Part shown: piece by piece, positions 1 to 9,021 of the stretch
Numbering within the stretch: position 1 is the first letter of the stretch
How the letters are laid out: each line of letters starts with the position of its first letter
NCBI RefSeq assembly: GCF_024758725.1
Contig: NZ_CP096972.1
Coordinates: 1,160,001-1,224,000 of the forward strand
Source of the DNA: Sphingomonas sp. SUN039
Lineage (GTDB): Bacteria; Pseudomonadota; Alphaproteobacteria; Sphingomonadales; Sphingomonadaceae
Reading direction: 5' to 3'
DNA length: 64,000 nt
Notes under the pieces: model-generated
Databases searched by the model: none
The model's input: only the letters and a program-made list of their open reading frames with translations
What the model was told of the DNA's origin: nothing
Translations under genes and position numbers: made by a program

Positions 1-85
1 GAATGGCCGGAATCAAGCTGCCGATCGCCGCAAAGCCGAAGAGCGAAAGCACCGCATAGGCAAGGAACTTCAAGGCTGTGGCCAC
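1..85 (-). CDS. N-terminus of an unidentified membrane-anchored or exported protein (partial)
   Basis: The reverse strand opens with a GTG start at 85 preceded by GGAG seven bases upstream, and stays open to the window edge for 28 codons. The translated start (MATALKFLAYAVLSLFGFAA...) is a short positive stretch followed by a hydrophobic segment, as in a signal peptide or first membrane helix. It lies directly downstream of the TonB receptor terminator on the same strand, so it is probably a separate transcription unit. No family can be assigned from so little sequence. Confidence 0.45.
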   Translation of the reverse strand, partial: MATALKFLAYAVLSLFGFAAIGSLIPAI

Positions 86-108
86 CCGCGCGCTCCGTTC
101 CCGAACAC

Positions 109-144
109 AAAAAAGGCGCGGCCATCCGAAGAAGCCGCGCCTTT
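109..144 (-). terminator. Rho-independent terminator of the TonB receptor gene
   Basis: Positions 112-122 and 134-144 form a perfect 11-bp GC-rich stem with an 11-base loop. On the minus strand it is followed by six T residues (plus-strand A run 109-114). It begins about 17 bases after the stop codon of the receptor gene ending at 161, the expected place for an intrinsic terminator. Confidence 0.85.
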
Positions 145-160
145 CATGTTCGTCCCGATC

Positions 161-2746
161 CTACTTCGAACCGAAGGCGTAACGCAACGTCACGCCAAGT
201 TCGCGCGGCAGGGTCGTGCGGACCTGATCGTAGCCGCCCGGTGCCACGGCATAGGGACTGTATACATTGTTCACTGGGGTGATCCGCGCCAGTTCCGCCT
301 GCTTGTCGAACACATTTTTAGCATAGACGCCGAGGCTCCAGGCACTGTGTCCCCCCGACAGACCGGCGTAGAGATCGACGATGGCATATGCAGGTGTCGC
401 CCTGAAAACGCCCGCCGTGCTAAAGTTGCCGTAGTTGGGATTGTTGCCCTTGTACGCGACGTTGAAGCGCAGATAGCCCTCGAGCGAGTCAGTAATCGGG
501 ATGTTGTAGTTCCCGCTCGCCGTGGCCGAGAAGGGCGCATCCTGATTCAGCACTTGTCCCGCAGCAGAAGGGCAGAAGTTGATCGGATTGGCGGCTGTAA
601 CGGGAGCCGTTCCGGCGCAATCGCCGGGATTGGCCGGAACGAGACCGCCCTTCGACTTGATCTGCGAATAGGCGAGCGTCGCGTTCAGCGTCAGATTCCT
701 GACCGGCTGCGCGTTAATCTCGAGCTCGAATCCGCGAACCTGCGAGTCGACGTTGCGATAGAATGCGAGGCTGGTCCGCGCCACCCGGCTCGACACCGTA
801 TTCCAGTACTGGACGCCTTCGAACGTTGTCAGCTGGTTCTTGTAGTCGAGCTGGAACACCGACGCATTGATCTGCAGCGCGCGTCCCCAGCTCGTCTTGA
901 TGCCGACCTCGTACGATTTTGCTGTTTCAGGCGCGGGCGTTACCAGATTGGCAGGCAGGCCGGGATTGTTGATCGCCGGCAGACCGGTGCGGAACGAGCT
1001 TCCGGTTGTTGCATAGACGAGAATGTCGTCGGTAAACTTGTGCGACAGCGAGAAGTTATAGAGCGCATCGGTATATTTGTCGTTGTTGCTCTGGGTCGCA
1101 TTGCCGACGCCAGCCGCCACGACCGCATCGCACGTTCCGGGATAAGCGGTACTCGCGACAATGTTGGCACCGGAAAACGCGCCCACCACCGCGCATGACG
1201 TCACCAGCGGCTGAAACGCAGCCGGGAAACCCAGCCGGACGACATTGAGATTACCGATGTTGTTCAGCGCCGGGAACGTCGTAATATTGAGGGTTACAGG
1301 CACCCGGTCGCGCACAATTGCCAGGCCGCCGGTGAGTTCGGTTTTGGGACCGATATGGAATTTCACGTCGCCATAGAACGAGTCGAACACCTGCCCGATG
1401 GCGATATTCGTCGAACTGTTGAGCACGTAGGCGGGGTTCGGCGTCCTGACGGTCCCTGGCAGCGACGTCGGTCCGCCGAAGGCGCCCGCAAGGTAGGTAG
1501 GCGCGTTGAAATTGATCGTTCCTTGCGAATGCTTCGAGAACCAGCCGATGTCATAATCGAACGGCCGGTCGGAGTCGGGCATCGACGACAGGCGCACTTC
1601 GTGGGACGACCAGGCTGGCAGCCCGACGTTGCTCGGCGAGGTGTACGATTCGAAGCCGGGAATCATGTTGAGCGGGTCCGACGTCGTAAAGCTGGCCGGC
1701 CCGCGATTGAACTGACGACCGAAGTTGTAGCTCAGCTTCTGGCCGAACACTTCCCAGCTGGCGTTGACGGTGAGCAGATCGATCTGCTCCTTGAAGATGC
1801 TGGGCGCGTCCTGGACCGACGCGCGTTGACCAATTGTCAGTGCCGGTCCGTTGAAATTTGCCGGAATGGCACCGAGTGCGCCGAGGAACGCGACAGGCGA
1901 AGCGGCGGCACCGGGGCTGCCCGTGCCCACAACCTGGTTGTAGAACATCTTGTCCGTCGTGCGGCGCTGGTACATGGCCAGAATGCTGACTGTGTCGGTC
2001 GGCGTGAACAACACTGTAGCGCGGAACGATCGATCCTTGATGCTCGGCTTGATCGCGCTGTTGACGCTATAGACCCGGTTGCCTTCGCTGTTCTCGATAT
2101 TGGTCGCTAGGCGAATGGCCAGGACGTCTTTGACGATCGGGACATTGATCGCGGCCTGCACGTCCCAATGATTGGCCGAAGCATAGAAGCCCTGCACATA
2201 GCCACCGATTTCGGACAGGTTCGGCCTCTTCGTGGCGATCGTAACCGCACCCGAGATCGATGGCGCGCCGCGCGACGTGCCTTGCGGCCCGCGTAGCACT
2301 TCGATTTGACCGATATCGAAGAGCGACACAACGGTGTTGCCCGGATCGAACGGCACTTCGTTGAAATAAATCGGGGTGGCGGGCGTGCCCGACCCCGGAC
2401 GCCACGATACGCCGCGCAGTGAAACCTGGGTGGCGGCGTTGTCGTTGACGAGTGTAAGACCCGGCGCCAGCTTGCCGAGTTCGTCGGCCGACGTGATTGA
2501 AAGCTGCGAAAGCTTGTCGCCGGTGACAACCTGAACACTCACTGGCACGTCCTGCAGCCGCTCGTCCGAACGGCGCGCCGTAACGATGATGTCGGCTTCG
2601 ACGACAGCCCGGTCTTCTGCCGGGGCCGGTGCCGCTTGGGCGAGTGCTGCAATCGGCGCGCACAATGCAAGCGATCCGGCTGACGCCAGAAGCGCGACGC
2701 GGACTGTCCGTGGCAACTCAATCTGCTGTTGTGCCTGAAGGCGCAT
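161..2746 (-). CDS. TonB-dependent outer-membrane receptor
   Basis: An 861-residue outer-membrane active transporter, energised by TonB-ExbB-ExbD, probably importing the island's substrate. Residues 1-36 form a signal peptide ending in ALA-Q. A TonB box (ADIIVTARR) follows near residue 51, then a plug domain carrying the conserved DIGQIEVLRGPQG segment and a C-terminal beta barrel. There is no N-terminal signalling (STN) domain, so it is a plain transporter. I chose the ATG at 2746 because GGGGAG lies six bases upstream; an ATG at 2752 would abut that site. The gene stands alone, with a terminator downstream and the island's shared inverted repeat about 84 bp upstream. The second receptor at 54862-57402 has the same layout. 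The ligand is unknown. Confidence 0.93.
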   Translation of the reverse strand: MRLQAQQQIELPRTVRVALLASAGSLALCAPIAALAQAAPAPAEDRAVVEADIIVTARRSDERLQDVPVSVQVVTGDKLSQLSITSADELGKLAPGLTLVNDNAATQVSLRGVSWRPGSGTPATPIYFNEVPFDPGNTVVSLFDIGQIEVLRGPQGTSRGAPSISGAVTIATKRPNLSEIGGYVQGFYASANHWDVQAAINVPIVKDVLAIRLATNIENSEGNRVYSVNSAIKPSIKDRSFRATVLFTPTDTVSILAMYQRRTTDKMFYNQVVGTGSPGAAASPVAFLGALGAIPANFNGPALTIGQRASVQDAPSIFKEQIDLLTVNASWEVFGQKLSYNFGRQFNRGPASFTTSDPLNMIPGFESYTSPSNVGLPAWSSHEVRLSSMPDSDRPFDYDIGWFSKHSQGTINFNAPTYLAGAFGGPTSLPGTVRTPNPAYVLNSSTNIAIGQVFDSFYGDVKFHIGPKTELTGGLAIVRDRVPVTLNITTFPALNNIGNLNVVRLGFPAAFQPLVTSCAVVGAFSGANIVASTAYPGTCDAVVAAGVGNATQSNNDKYTDALYNFSLSHKFTDDILVYATTGSSFRTGLPAINNPGLPANLVTPAPETAKSYEVGIKTSWGRALQINASVFQLDYKNQLTTFEGVQYWNTVSSRVARTSLAFYRNVDSQVRGFELEINAQPVRNLTLNATLAYSQIKSKGGLVPANPGDCAGTAPVTAANPINFCPSAAGQVLNQDAPFSATASGNYNIPITDSLEGYLRFNVAYKGNNPNYGNFSTAGVFRATPAYAIVDLYAGLSGGHSAWSLGVYAKNVFDKQAELARITPVNNVYSPYAVAPGGYDQVRTTLPRELGVTLRYAFGSK

Positions 2747-2829
2747 CACCATCTCCCCTTTAGCTGTTGTGACCCTCCCTCTCGGGATCACTTGAACATA
2801 ATTCCCGCCCCTAAATCGGACAGAAAACT

Positions 2830-2851
2830 AATGCAATGGCAAAAGCGCATT
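2830..2851. promoter_or_regulatory. Shared operator, exact copy (AATGC-N12-GCATT)
   Basis: A perfect 5-bp inverted repeat with a 12-base spacer and a T before the left arm, about 84 bp upstream of the TonB receptor start. It is one of five exact copies in the window. The binding protein is unknown; the operator role is inferred from its repetition in promoter regions. Confidence 0.7.
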
Positions 2852-2942
2852 GCGTGAAATGAGCAACATGGCTGAGGTCCTGCCGTAGACGGCAGATTTA
2901 GTTCAAATGGACACTTTTTGAGTTCTTTTCGGCGGGCCCTGC

Positions 2943-4523
2943 CTAACCGATTTCACCCGCCGCTGTCGCACGCGCCACGCGTACCTCCGGCGTCTCCCGC
3001 CCGATACGCCGGGCCGCCATGATCAGCATCGCTGCGGCCAACGGAACGAAGGCGAGGAGACCGTAAAGCCCAGTCGTGAGCGATCCCGTCATCGTGCTGA
3101 TCTTGCCCGCCCAATACGGGCCGAATCCCGATGAAATCACGATCATGACGAGTGTGAAAATCGCCGCCGCCGCGCCGCGCATCCGTACCAGCACCAGATC
3201 CTGCACGAGACCGGCGAAGGCACCCGGCCATGACATCGAAAAGAAGGTCAGCACGCAGAAAGCGGCGATAAAACCCCCCAGCGTCGTGGCGCTGAGGAGA
3301 ACGAATAGCATGGGAACCGGCACGGCGAGCGCAACAAGCGCAATCCATATCGGCGCGCGCCTGTCGCGACGTTTCCACCAGTCGGACAGGAAACCGCCGA
3401 CGATGACGCTGACCGCCGCCGAACCCAATTGGGCGAGCCCCAGCGCAATACCGATCTGTCCAGCGGTGCCGGGCAATGTCCGCATGGCATAGGGGGCGGC
3501 CCAGGTACTCACGGTGCCGACGAAGCACGTCAGAAACGCCCCACCGAGCATCGAGAACATGAAGGTGGGGCAGCCGAAGGTCAGCGCATAGAGCGGACGG
3601 TCGACATGACGCAGCACCTGCGCCCAGGTCGTGATCGAATAGCCCCCGATGCCCACCGCTATCCATTGAGCCCAATCGCCAGTCACGCTGGCGAGGCCGA
3701 CCACGGTGATCGTCAGCACCGCCAAGAAAGCGAGGTTCGCCTTGACCGCATGCTGGCCGCCCACCCGCGCGAGTGTGAATAGCGTAAACGGAGGAATCGC
3801 GGCGGAAAGCTCGTTTAGGATCAGGGTACGCGCGGGAACTGCGACATGCGCCGCAGGGCGCGGCGGCTCTCGCAGAAAGGCAATCAGAATCGCTAGCAGA
3901 AGGCCCGGAATCCCGACGATCAGAAAGCTGGCGCGCCAGTTCGACAAGCTGCATGCATTGCCGGGAAAGCTATGACACCACTGCGACCAGTTCTGGATGA
4001 GCAATCCTCCCAGCACGAGCGAACCGCCGATCCCCAAATGCACGCTCGCCAGATAGGTGCCCAGCACGGCCGCCCTGTTGCGAGCCGGAAAGTAATCGCA
4101 GAGCAGCGAGTGCGCGACGGGACTCGCAGTCGCCTCCCCGACACCGACACCGATGCGCGCGACACCGAGACCGAAGAAACTCGTCGCACCGGCCCCAACG
4201 GCCGTCATTGCCGACCATAGCGCCAGTCCGAACGCCATGAGGCGTGTGCGGCTGAGGGCGTCGGCGATCCGGCCCATCGGGATTCCCAAAACGCCGTAAA
4301 GCACCGAGAAGGCGGTGCCCAGCAGGAACCCCAGCTGGGTATCGGTCAAGTGGAGCTCCGCTTGGATCGCCGGAGCCAAAATCGAGACGATTTGGCGGTC
4401 CAGGTAATTGAACAGATTGGCAAGGATCAGCAGGAACAGCGCGTAATAGGCGTAAGGCGTGGCGCGTTGGATTCCGCCCTGTCCGGTTCCGACTCCTGCG
4501 GCATTGCGTGCCTGGGTTGCCAT
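2943..4523 (-). CDS. MFS permease, spinster-like
   Basis: A 526-residue inner-membrane transporter of the major facilitator superfamily. The first helix contains the NYLDRQI pattern of spinster-type permeases, and the loop between helices 2 and 3 carries GIPMGRIADALSRTR, the family's cytoplasmic signature. It is about 85 residues longer than the other permease here (49012-50334); the extra stretch around residues 255-330 contains further hydrophobic segments. The ATG at 4523 fits the GAGG at 4530-4533 better than the ATG at 4529, which would touch it. It is a single-gene unit with an exact copy of the shared operator 58 bp upstream. The substrate is unknown; import of an organic acid from the periplasm is likely. 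Confidence 0.9.
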   Translation of the reverse strand: MATQARNAAGVGTGQGGIQRATPYAYYALFLLILANLFNYLDRQIVSILAPAIQAELHLTDTQLGFLLGTAFSVLYGVLGIPMGRIADALSRTRLMAFGLALWSAMTAVGAGATSFFGLGVARIGVGVGEATASPVAHSLLCDYFPARNRAAVLGTYLASVHLGIGGSLVLGGLLIQNWSQWCHSFPGNACSLSNWRASFLIVGIPGLLLAILIAFLREPPRPAAHVAVPARTLILNELSAAIPPFTLFTLARVGGQHAVKANLAFLAVLTITVVGLASVTGDWAQWIAVGIGGYSITTWAQVLRHVDRPLYALTFGCPTFMFSMLGGAFLTCFVGTVSTWAAPYAMRTLPGTAGQIGIALGLAQLGSAAVSVIVGGFLSDWWKRRDRRAPIWIALVALAVPVPMLFVLLSATTLGGFIAAFCVLTFFSMSWPGAFAGLVQDLVLVRMRGAAAAIFTLVMIVISSGFGPYWAGKISTMTGSLTTGLYGLLAFVPLAAAMLIMAARRIGRETPEVRVARATAAGEIG

Positions 4524-4580
4524 GCTCATCCTCGTTTCGGTTCAATGTTCTTGAACGACACCGTAAAATATCACGTGGAT

Positions 4581-4602
4581 AATGCAACACGCCTTGTGCA
4601 TT
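4581..4602. promoter_or_regulatory. Shared operator, exact copy (AATGC-N12-GCATT)
   Basis: An exact inverted repeat with a T before the left arm, in the short gap between the MFS permease start (4523) and the end of the kinase-fold gene (4623). It most likely controls the permease. Confidence 0.7.
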
Positions 4603-4622
4603 GTGCAAACGGGGCGTGCCGG

Positions 4623-5678
4623 TCAGCGCGCGAGGTAACGGGCAGTCTGGCTGCCGGGTTCGGCTACCGCCGCCATCCCGCGGAGCACCTGCATCCGCAC
4701 GCCGAGGCATTCCATCTTGAACACGACGAAGATTTCATACCAGTCGATATCGGCAGCCGACTTCCCGGCAATTTCGGACCAGAGCGTAATCGTCTCGTCG
4801 CGCGACCCCATGCCGTCAAGCACAGGAATGCCGCGCCCCGCGGTCTGGACATGGTCGCTATAGAGCCACCAGCCGAGATCGTGCAGCGCGCCGCCGAGCG
4901 ACGGCTGTTCCCAGTCCATAACTGCCGCGACGCTGAAATCATCGGCGATCATCATGTTACCCAGGCGCGCATCGCCCCAGACGATCCCTGGGGGGCGGTT
5001 GACCGGTTTGCGCGCGCGCAACCGGTCGAACCCGTCGCGCAGCAGCACGAGTTTGCCGACCGGATCGATCCAGTCGAGATAGCGTCGCCAGCGATCGGTT
5101 TCCTGGTCGAAATGCTCGGCGAAATCTCCCGGCAGATTAAGGAAGGCGCCGTCAGCGACCGGCACTTTCTGGATCGCGGCGAGCTGGGTCACTGCATCGA
5201 CCCACATGCGCCGTCGATCGGCTGGGGCTGCATCCACCAGCCAGCCAGTCTGCGAATAGGGCGGGTAGCTGACCGCGACGCGCCCTGCTACTTTTTCCAT
5301 GACGAAATACGGCGCACCGAGAAGCTCAGGGTCGTGCTCGATCCACAGCGGCCGGGCTACCCGAACACCGCCGCTATCGTGCATCAGCTGCATCAGCCGA
5401 TATTGCTGGTCGAACATGTCGTCTTGGTAGACGAAGTGGCGCGTCGGCTTGATGCGGACGACCATGCCGCGATGCATGGTACGGCCATCTTCGGTCCATG
5501 AGGCATCGAACAGGATCGTCTCGTGCGACATGCCCGCGCCGAGCGGATAGCGCAGATCGGTGAGGCGCAGATCGCGCGCCTTGGGAATGCGCTCGCCGAG
5601 CCACCCTGCCATCGTGGTCGCGAAGATATTGAGATCGCGCACATTCGGTGCAACGATCGCCGGATCGGTGATGCTCAT
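4623..5678 (-). CDS. Phosphotransferase-family (APH-fold) protein
   Basis: A 351-residue protein of the aminoglycoside phosphotransferase / ACAD10-like kinase fold. The catalytic loop is WGDARLGN at about residues 234-241, with the usual His of HGD replaced by Trp, and the metal-binding DWE motif is at 255-257. Family members in catabolic clusters are thought to phosphorylate a hydroxyl or hydroxyacyl substrate; drug resistance is not implied. The ATG at 5678 was chosen because GGGAG lies upstream and the conserved sequence starts there. It is divergent from a second APH-fold gene 83 bp away, so the two probably share a promoter region. The substrate is unknown. Confidence 0.82.
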   Translation of the reverse strand: MSITDPAIVAPNVRDLNIFATTMAGWLGERIPKARDLRLTDLRYPLGAGMSHETILFDASWTEDGRTMHRGMVVRIKPTRHFVYQDDMFDQQYRLMQLMHDSGGVRVARPLWIEHDPELLGAPYFVMEKVAGRVAVSYPPYSQTGWLVDAAPADRRRMWVDAVTQLAAIQKVPVADGAFLNLPGDFAEHFDQETDRWRRYLDWIDPVGKLVLLRDGFDRLRARKPVNRPPGIVWGDARLGNMMIADDFSVAAVMDWEQPSLGGALHDLGWWLYSDHVQTAGRGIPVLDGMGSRDETITLWSEIAGKSAADIDWYEIFVVFKMECLGVRMQVLRGMAAVAEPGSQTARYLAR

Positions 5679-5761
5679 CTGGCCTTCTCCCAATGGGTTG
5701 ATTGACGCTGCCGCTCCCGGTGTCCAGTGACAACCCGGACTCCGTCCCAACGGGAACCGAT

Positions 5762-6811
5762 ATGCCCTTATCATTCGACCCGGCGCCGACCCGTCTCGAC
5801 GATGTGCTCGATCCAGCTTGGCTGACGAGAATGCTGTCTGCCCGCTGGCCCGACGCAGTCGTACGCGACGTGACGGTCGCCGAAACGCTTGTCACCCAAG
5901 CGACCAAGGTGCGTCTCGTCCTCGATGTTGCCGGGGTCGGCGATGAGGGACCCTTGGACATCTGCATCAAGGGTATCCTGACGCCGACACAGGTGCCCGG
6001 AACCGCGTCGGTCGTCGAGACGCGCTTTTACCGCGATTGTGCCGCGCACCAGCCCGTCCGCGTACCCCACTGCATCTATGCGGCGCTCAACGCGGCAGGC
6101 GACAATGGCGTGATCGTCATGCGCGACGAGATTGCGGCGGGCGGTGTTTTTCTGTCCGCGCTGCTGCCGTTCACGCTCGATGAGGTGCGCCAGACTCTCG
6201 AGCAACTGGCGCGGCTTCATGCTGCGGGATGGCACGACCGCCCGTTGTTCGATCAGCCCTGGGTGCCGCGCTTTCTCGACCAGATCGCTGCCGCGCCGAT
6301 CATGCCGCTCGACAGGCTTCAAGCGCTGCTCGATGGGCCGAAAGCCGCACGGTTGCCGCCCGCGGTCAAGGACGCAACGCGCTTGCAAGCCGGTGTAGCC
6401 GCATTTGCCGCACAAATCCGCGAGCGCCCTGCCTGCCTCGTCCATGGCGATGCCCATGCCGGGAACATCTATCGCAGCGCGGAGGGCTTCGGTCTCGTCG
6501 ACTGGCAGGTCTTGCAAAAAGGCGAATGGGCACAGGATGTAGCCTATCATCTGGCGGCCGTGCTCTTGCCCGACGACCGGCGCGCGCACGAACGCGCCCT
6601 GCTCGACCATTATCGCGATCGGCTTGCAGCATTGGGCGGCCCCCGGCTCGACGCTGAAGAAGCCTGGCTGCGGTACCGCGCCGCGATGATATACGGCTAT
6701 TTCCTGTGGGCGATCACCCAGCGGGTCGATCCGGTGATCACCGAGGTCTTCACCCATCGCCTCGGCATTGCCGTTGATGACCTCGACAGCTTTACCGTCG
6801 CCGCAGGTTGA
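5762..6811 (+). CDS. Phosphotransferase-family (APH-fold) protein
   Basis: A 349-residue kinase-fold protein. Residues 228-235 are HGDAHAGN, the canonical Brenner catalytic loop, and DWQ at about 247-249 is the DFG-equivalent metal motif, so catalysis is plausible. It is only distantly similar to the divergent kinase-fold gene at 4623-5678. The start at 5762 follows a weak GGGAA; an upstream ATG at 5702 is possible but would add a non-conserved leader. It ends nine bases before the end of the convergent EthD-like gene. It probably phosphorylates a small hydroxylated metabolite; the substrate is not deducible. Confidence 0.8.
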   Translation: MPLSFDPAPTRLDDVLDPAWLTRMLSARWPDAVVRDVTVAETLVTQATKVRLVLDVAGVGDEGPLDICIKGILTPTQVPGTASVVETRFYRDCAAHQPVRVPHCIYAALNAAGDNGVIVMRDEIAAGGVFLSALLPFTLDEVRQTLEQLARLHAAGWHDRPLFDQPWVPRFLDQIAAAPIMPLDRLQALLDGPKAARLPPAVKDATRLQAGVAAFAAQIRERPACLVHGDAHAGNIYRSAEGFGLVDWQVLQKGEWAQDVAYHLAAVLLPDDRRAHERALLDHYRDRLAALGGPRLDAEEAWLRYRAAMIYGYFLWAITQRVDPVITEVFTHRLGIAVDDLDSFTVAAG

Positions 6812-6819
6812 TCGGCACG

Positions 6820-7137
6820 TCAGCCCTTGTTCCGCACACCTTGCGACATGGCAACGATCGACAGCGTCAATGTGCTGTCCATAAGATCCGACAGCGCAAC
6901 CTGCGCCTTGGCCATGTTTCCAAGCACTGCCATCGGATCGCCCTCGAGCCCGTAGATCAGCATGAAATCCCAGGCGGGAACGCCGTCGGGTGCCTTTAGC
7001 GGCATCACATTGTGCCTTTCCGCCGACACCAGACCCGGCACCGCCAGTAGGTCGGGAATGTGCGTTTCGTCATACCATTTGGCCAGTGCCTCGACCTGCC
7101 CGAGCTTCGCCTTTGCCAATACGGTCATCTTGTTCAT
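6820..7137 (-). CDS. EthD-like dimeric alpha-beta barrel protein
   Basis: A 105-residue protein of the ferredoxin-like dimeric alpha-beta barrel class. It carries the WYDETHIPDLLAVPG stretch typical of EthD-like proteins, with the conserved Trp-Tyr and a His five residues on. Relatives occur in degradation clusters as small isomerases, lyases or accessory proteins, but the reaction is usually unproven. Its ATG overlaps the stop of the LysR gene (ATGA), so the two are translationally coupled. Three other EthD-like proteins lie in the window (15231-15542, 45778-46473, 50340-51104). Confidence 0.75.
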   Translation of the reverse strand: MNKMTVLAKAKLGQVEALAKWYDETHIPDLLAVPGLVSAERHNVMPLKAPDGVPAWDFMLIYGLEGDPMAVLGNMAKAQVALSDLMDSTLTLSIVAMSQGVRNKG

Positions 7138-8084
7138 CGTCGTTCCTTTGCTGCGGTTGCGGGATTGATCGGTGCATCGACGTCGAGCCACTCCGGATGC
7201 GCCGCAATGAGCGATTTGGCCACATCGACGAATGCCGCCGCTGTCGCGCTCAGATGATCGGGGCGCCAGACCATGACCAGTTCCCAGCGCATATAGGGCG
7301 GCATGTCGGTGATCGGCAGAAAGATGACATTGGGTGTCTCCCGCAAAGCTGCCGTTCCGGCGACGATGCCGCAGCCCAGGCCCACGCTGACAAGGCTGAG
7401 GGTAGTGTTGGTCTGGGTCGCTTCCTGGGTGACCTTGGGAATGACACCTGCACTTTTAAACATCGACAGCGCGTCATAGCCCTGCGGCGCGAATTTGCGC
7501 GGCGGCGAGATGAAATCCTGCTCGGCGAGCGTGGCCAGCGAGACCGACGCGTGATGGGCCAAAACTGAGTCGCCGGGAACCGCCGCCAGAAAGGCGGAGC
7601 GTTCGACCAGCAAGGATTCGCATCGTTCGATCTGGTCGGTTGCAGCAGTCACGAAACCGATATCGAATTCGCCCGCCAGCATCCCCAGCATCTGCTCCGG
7701 CGATGCCTTTTCGTAGAGCAAGGTGCTTCCATGCCGCTGCTTTTCGCGGAACGTCACAAGCAGCTGCGGCAGGACGCGATAGAGCGCGGGACCCACAAAG
7801 CTGATGCGGAGCTCGTCGTTATGCTCGGCGGCGCGCCTGGCCATCTTGCGCGATAATTCGGCCTGCATCAGCGTGCGCCGCGCCTCGATCAGGAACGCGC
7901 GTCCGGCATCAGTCATCTCGACGCCGCGCCGTGACCGGTTGAGTAGCGAGACACCGAGATCAAGCTCGAGCCGTTGGATCGACTGGCTGAGCGGCGGCTG
8001 CGCGATGTTGAGGCGGAGCGCAGCGCGTCCGAAATGCAGTTCCTCGGCAACCGCGACGAAATGGCGCATGTGCCGCAGGTCCAT
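7134..8084 (-). CDS. LysR-family transcriptional regulator
   Basis: A 316-residue regulator. The N-terminus (MDLRHMRHFVAVAEELHFG) is the standard LysR winged helix-turn-helix opening, followed by LNIAQPPLSQSIQRLE, the recognition helix, and a periplasmic-binding-protein-like effector domain from about residue 90. AGGAG lies nine bases upstream of the ATG. It is divergent from the SDR-hydrolase pair (8227-9869), the classical arrangement for a LysR regulator and its target. The effector is unknown. It co-transcribes with the EthD-like gene downstream. Confidence 0.93.
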   Translation of the reverse strand: MDLRHMRHFVAVAEELHFGRAALRLNIAQPPLSQSIQRLELDLGVSLLNRSRRGVEMTDAGRAFLIEARRTLMQAELSRKMARRAAEHNDELRISFVGPALYRVLPQLLVTFREKQRHGSTLLYEKASPEQMLGMLAGEFDIGFVTAATDQIERCESLLVERSAFLAAVPGDSVLAHHASVSLATLAEQDFISPPRKFAPQGYDALSMFKSAGVIPKVTQEATQTNTTLSLVSVGLGCGIVAGTAALRETPNVIFLPITDMPPYMRWELVMVWRPDHLSATAAAFVDVAKSLIAAHPEWLDVDAPINPATAAKERR

Positions 8085-8183
8085 GTGATCTCGCTCCTCT
8101 AGCTGGCTCGATCACCAGTCGCCACCAAACCGGTAAATGCGAATTTGCGTCGCGCCAAATGATTCCGGCTGCAAGCGCGAAAT

Positions 8184-8205
8184 AATGCTATTACATGTGT
8201 GCAAT
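8184..8205. promoter_or_regulatory. Shared operator, one mismatch (AATGC-N12-GCAAT)
   Basis: The left arm TAATGC is exact and the right arm is GCAAT. It lies in the divergent LysR/SDR promoter region, ending 21 bases before the SDR start, where a bound protein would interfere with transcription or initiation. Confidence 0.6.
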
Positions 8206-8226
8206 ACAATGTGGCGGAGAGCGACG

Positions 8227-9021
8227 ATGGATCTGGGGTTCGAAGGCAAACGCATCCTCGTGCTCGGCGGCGGGCTCGGGATCGGTGAGGCGACGGTCCG
8301 GCTAATCGCAGTGGAAGGCGCCCATGTTGCCATCGTCGACCGCGAGCTCGAACGCGCGCAGGCCGTCGCGGACGCTGTTGCCGCACACGGCGGCACGGCA
8401 GTGGCCTATTGCATCGATGTACTCGATGACTACGCGCTCGTGGCCGGCATCGCGCAGATCGAGCGCGGTTTCGGCCCGCTCGATGGCATGGCGACGGTGA
8501 TTGGGATGGCCGCCTGGGGCGCCCTGATCGACATCGATATGGCGACCTGGGACGCTGACCAGGACCGCAATTTGCGCTATTTTTTCCTCGCCGCCCGCGA
8601 AGTTGCGCGCTGCATGATAGCGCGGCGCGCAGCGGGCAGCATCGTCTGCGTCGGGTCGGTCAATGGCATCCGGTCCGCACCGAACCACGGAGCCTATGGC
8701 GCGGCCAAGGCGGGTCTGATCAACCTCGTCGCCACAATGGCCACCGAATGGTCGCCGTTCGGCATCCGCGTCAACGTCGTCGCTCCCGGTCCGATCGTCA
8801 CCCCGCGCATCCCCCACACCGGCGAAGAAGGCGAACGCAAGATGATGGTCAATGTGCCAATGCACCGGCGCGGCAGTGTCGAGGACATTGCCAAGGGCAT
8901 CGCTTTCTTCCTCTCTGACCTATCGCCCTATGTCACAGGGCAGACGCTTGCGGTCGATGGCGGCTCGCTTGCCACCAATCCGTTCATCCCGCTGGCGGAC
9001 GGCCACGCGTCCGCACCATGA
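8227..9021 (+). CDS. Short-chain dehydrogenase/reductase (SDR)
   Basis: A 264-residue NAD(P)-dependent oxidoreductase of the classical SDR family. The Rossmann motif GGGLGIG is at 14-20, with Asp38 at the end of beta-2 suggesting NAD(H) preference. The catalytic Ser144, Tyr157 and Lys161 are present, and the C-terminal substrate loop ends with the usual TGQTLAVDGG. The start at 8227 follows GGAGAGCGACG. It overlaps the following hydrolase by ATGA. It would interconvert an alcohol and a ketone; the substrate is unknown. The usual NAG motif after beta-4 is replaced by VIGMA. Confidence 0.92.
   Translation: MDLGFEGKRILVLGGGLGIGEATVRLIAVEGAHVAIVDRELERAQAVADAVAAHGGTAVAYCIDVLDDYALVAGIAQIERGFGPLDGMATVIGMAAWGALIDIDMATWDADQDRNLRYFFLAAREVARCMIARRAAGSIVCVGSVNGIRSAPNHGAYGAAKAGLINLVATMATEWSPFGIRVNVVAPGPIVTPRIPHTGEEGERKMMVNVPMHRRGSVEDIAKGIAFFLSDLSPYVTGQTLAVDGGSLATNPFIPLADGHASAP

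Noticed and set aside
146-1198. Long open frames antisense to the TonB receptor and similar ones throughout the window (for example 42978-44582 minus)
   Set aside because: High GC content leaves stop-free antisense frames. These have Arg/Ala-rich sequence without family resemblance or ribosome-binding sites, and each lies opposite a well-supported gene.
4623-6811. Aminoglycoside resistance genes
   Set aside because: The APH fold is shared with many metabolic kinases. Context is catabolic, and the first gene lacks the His of the HGD motif.
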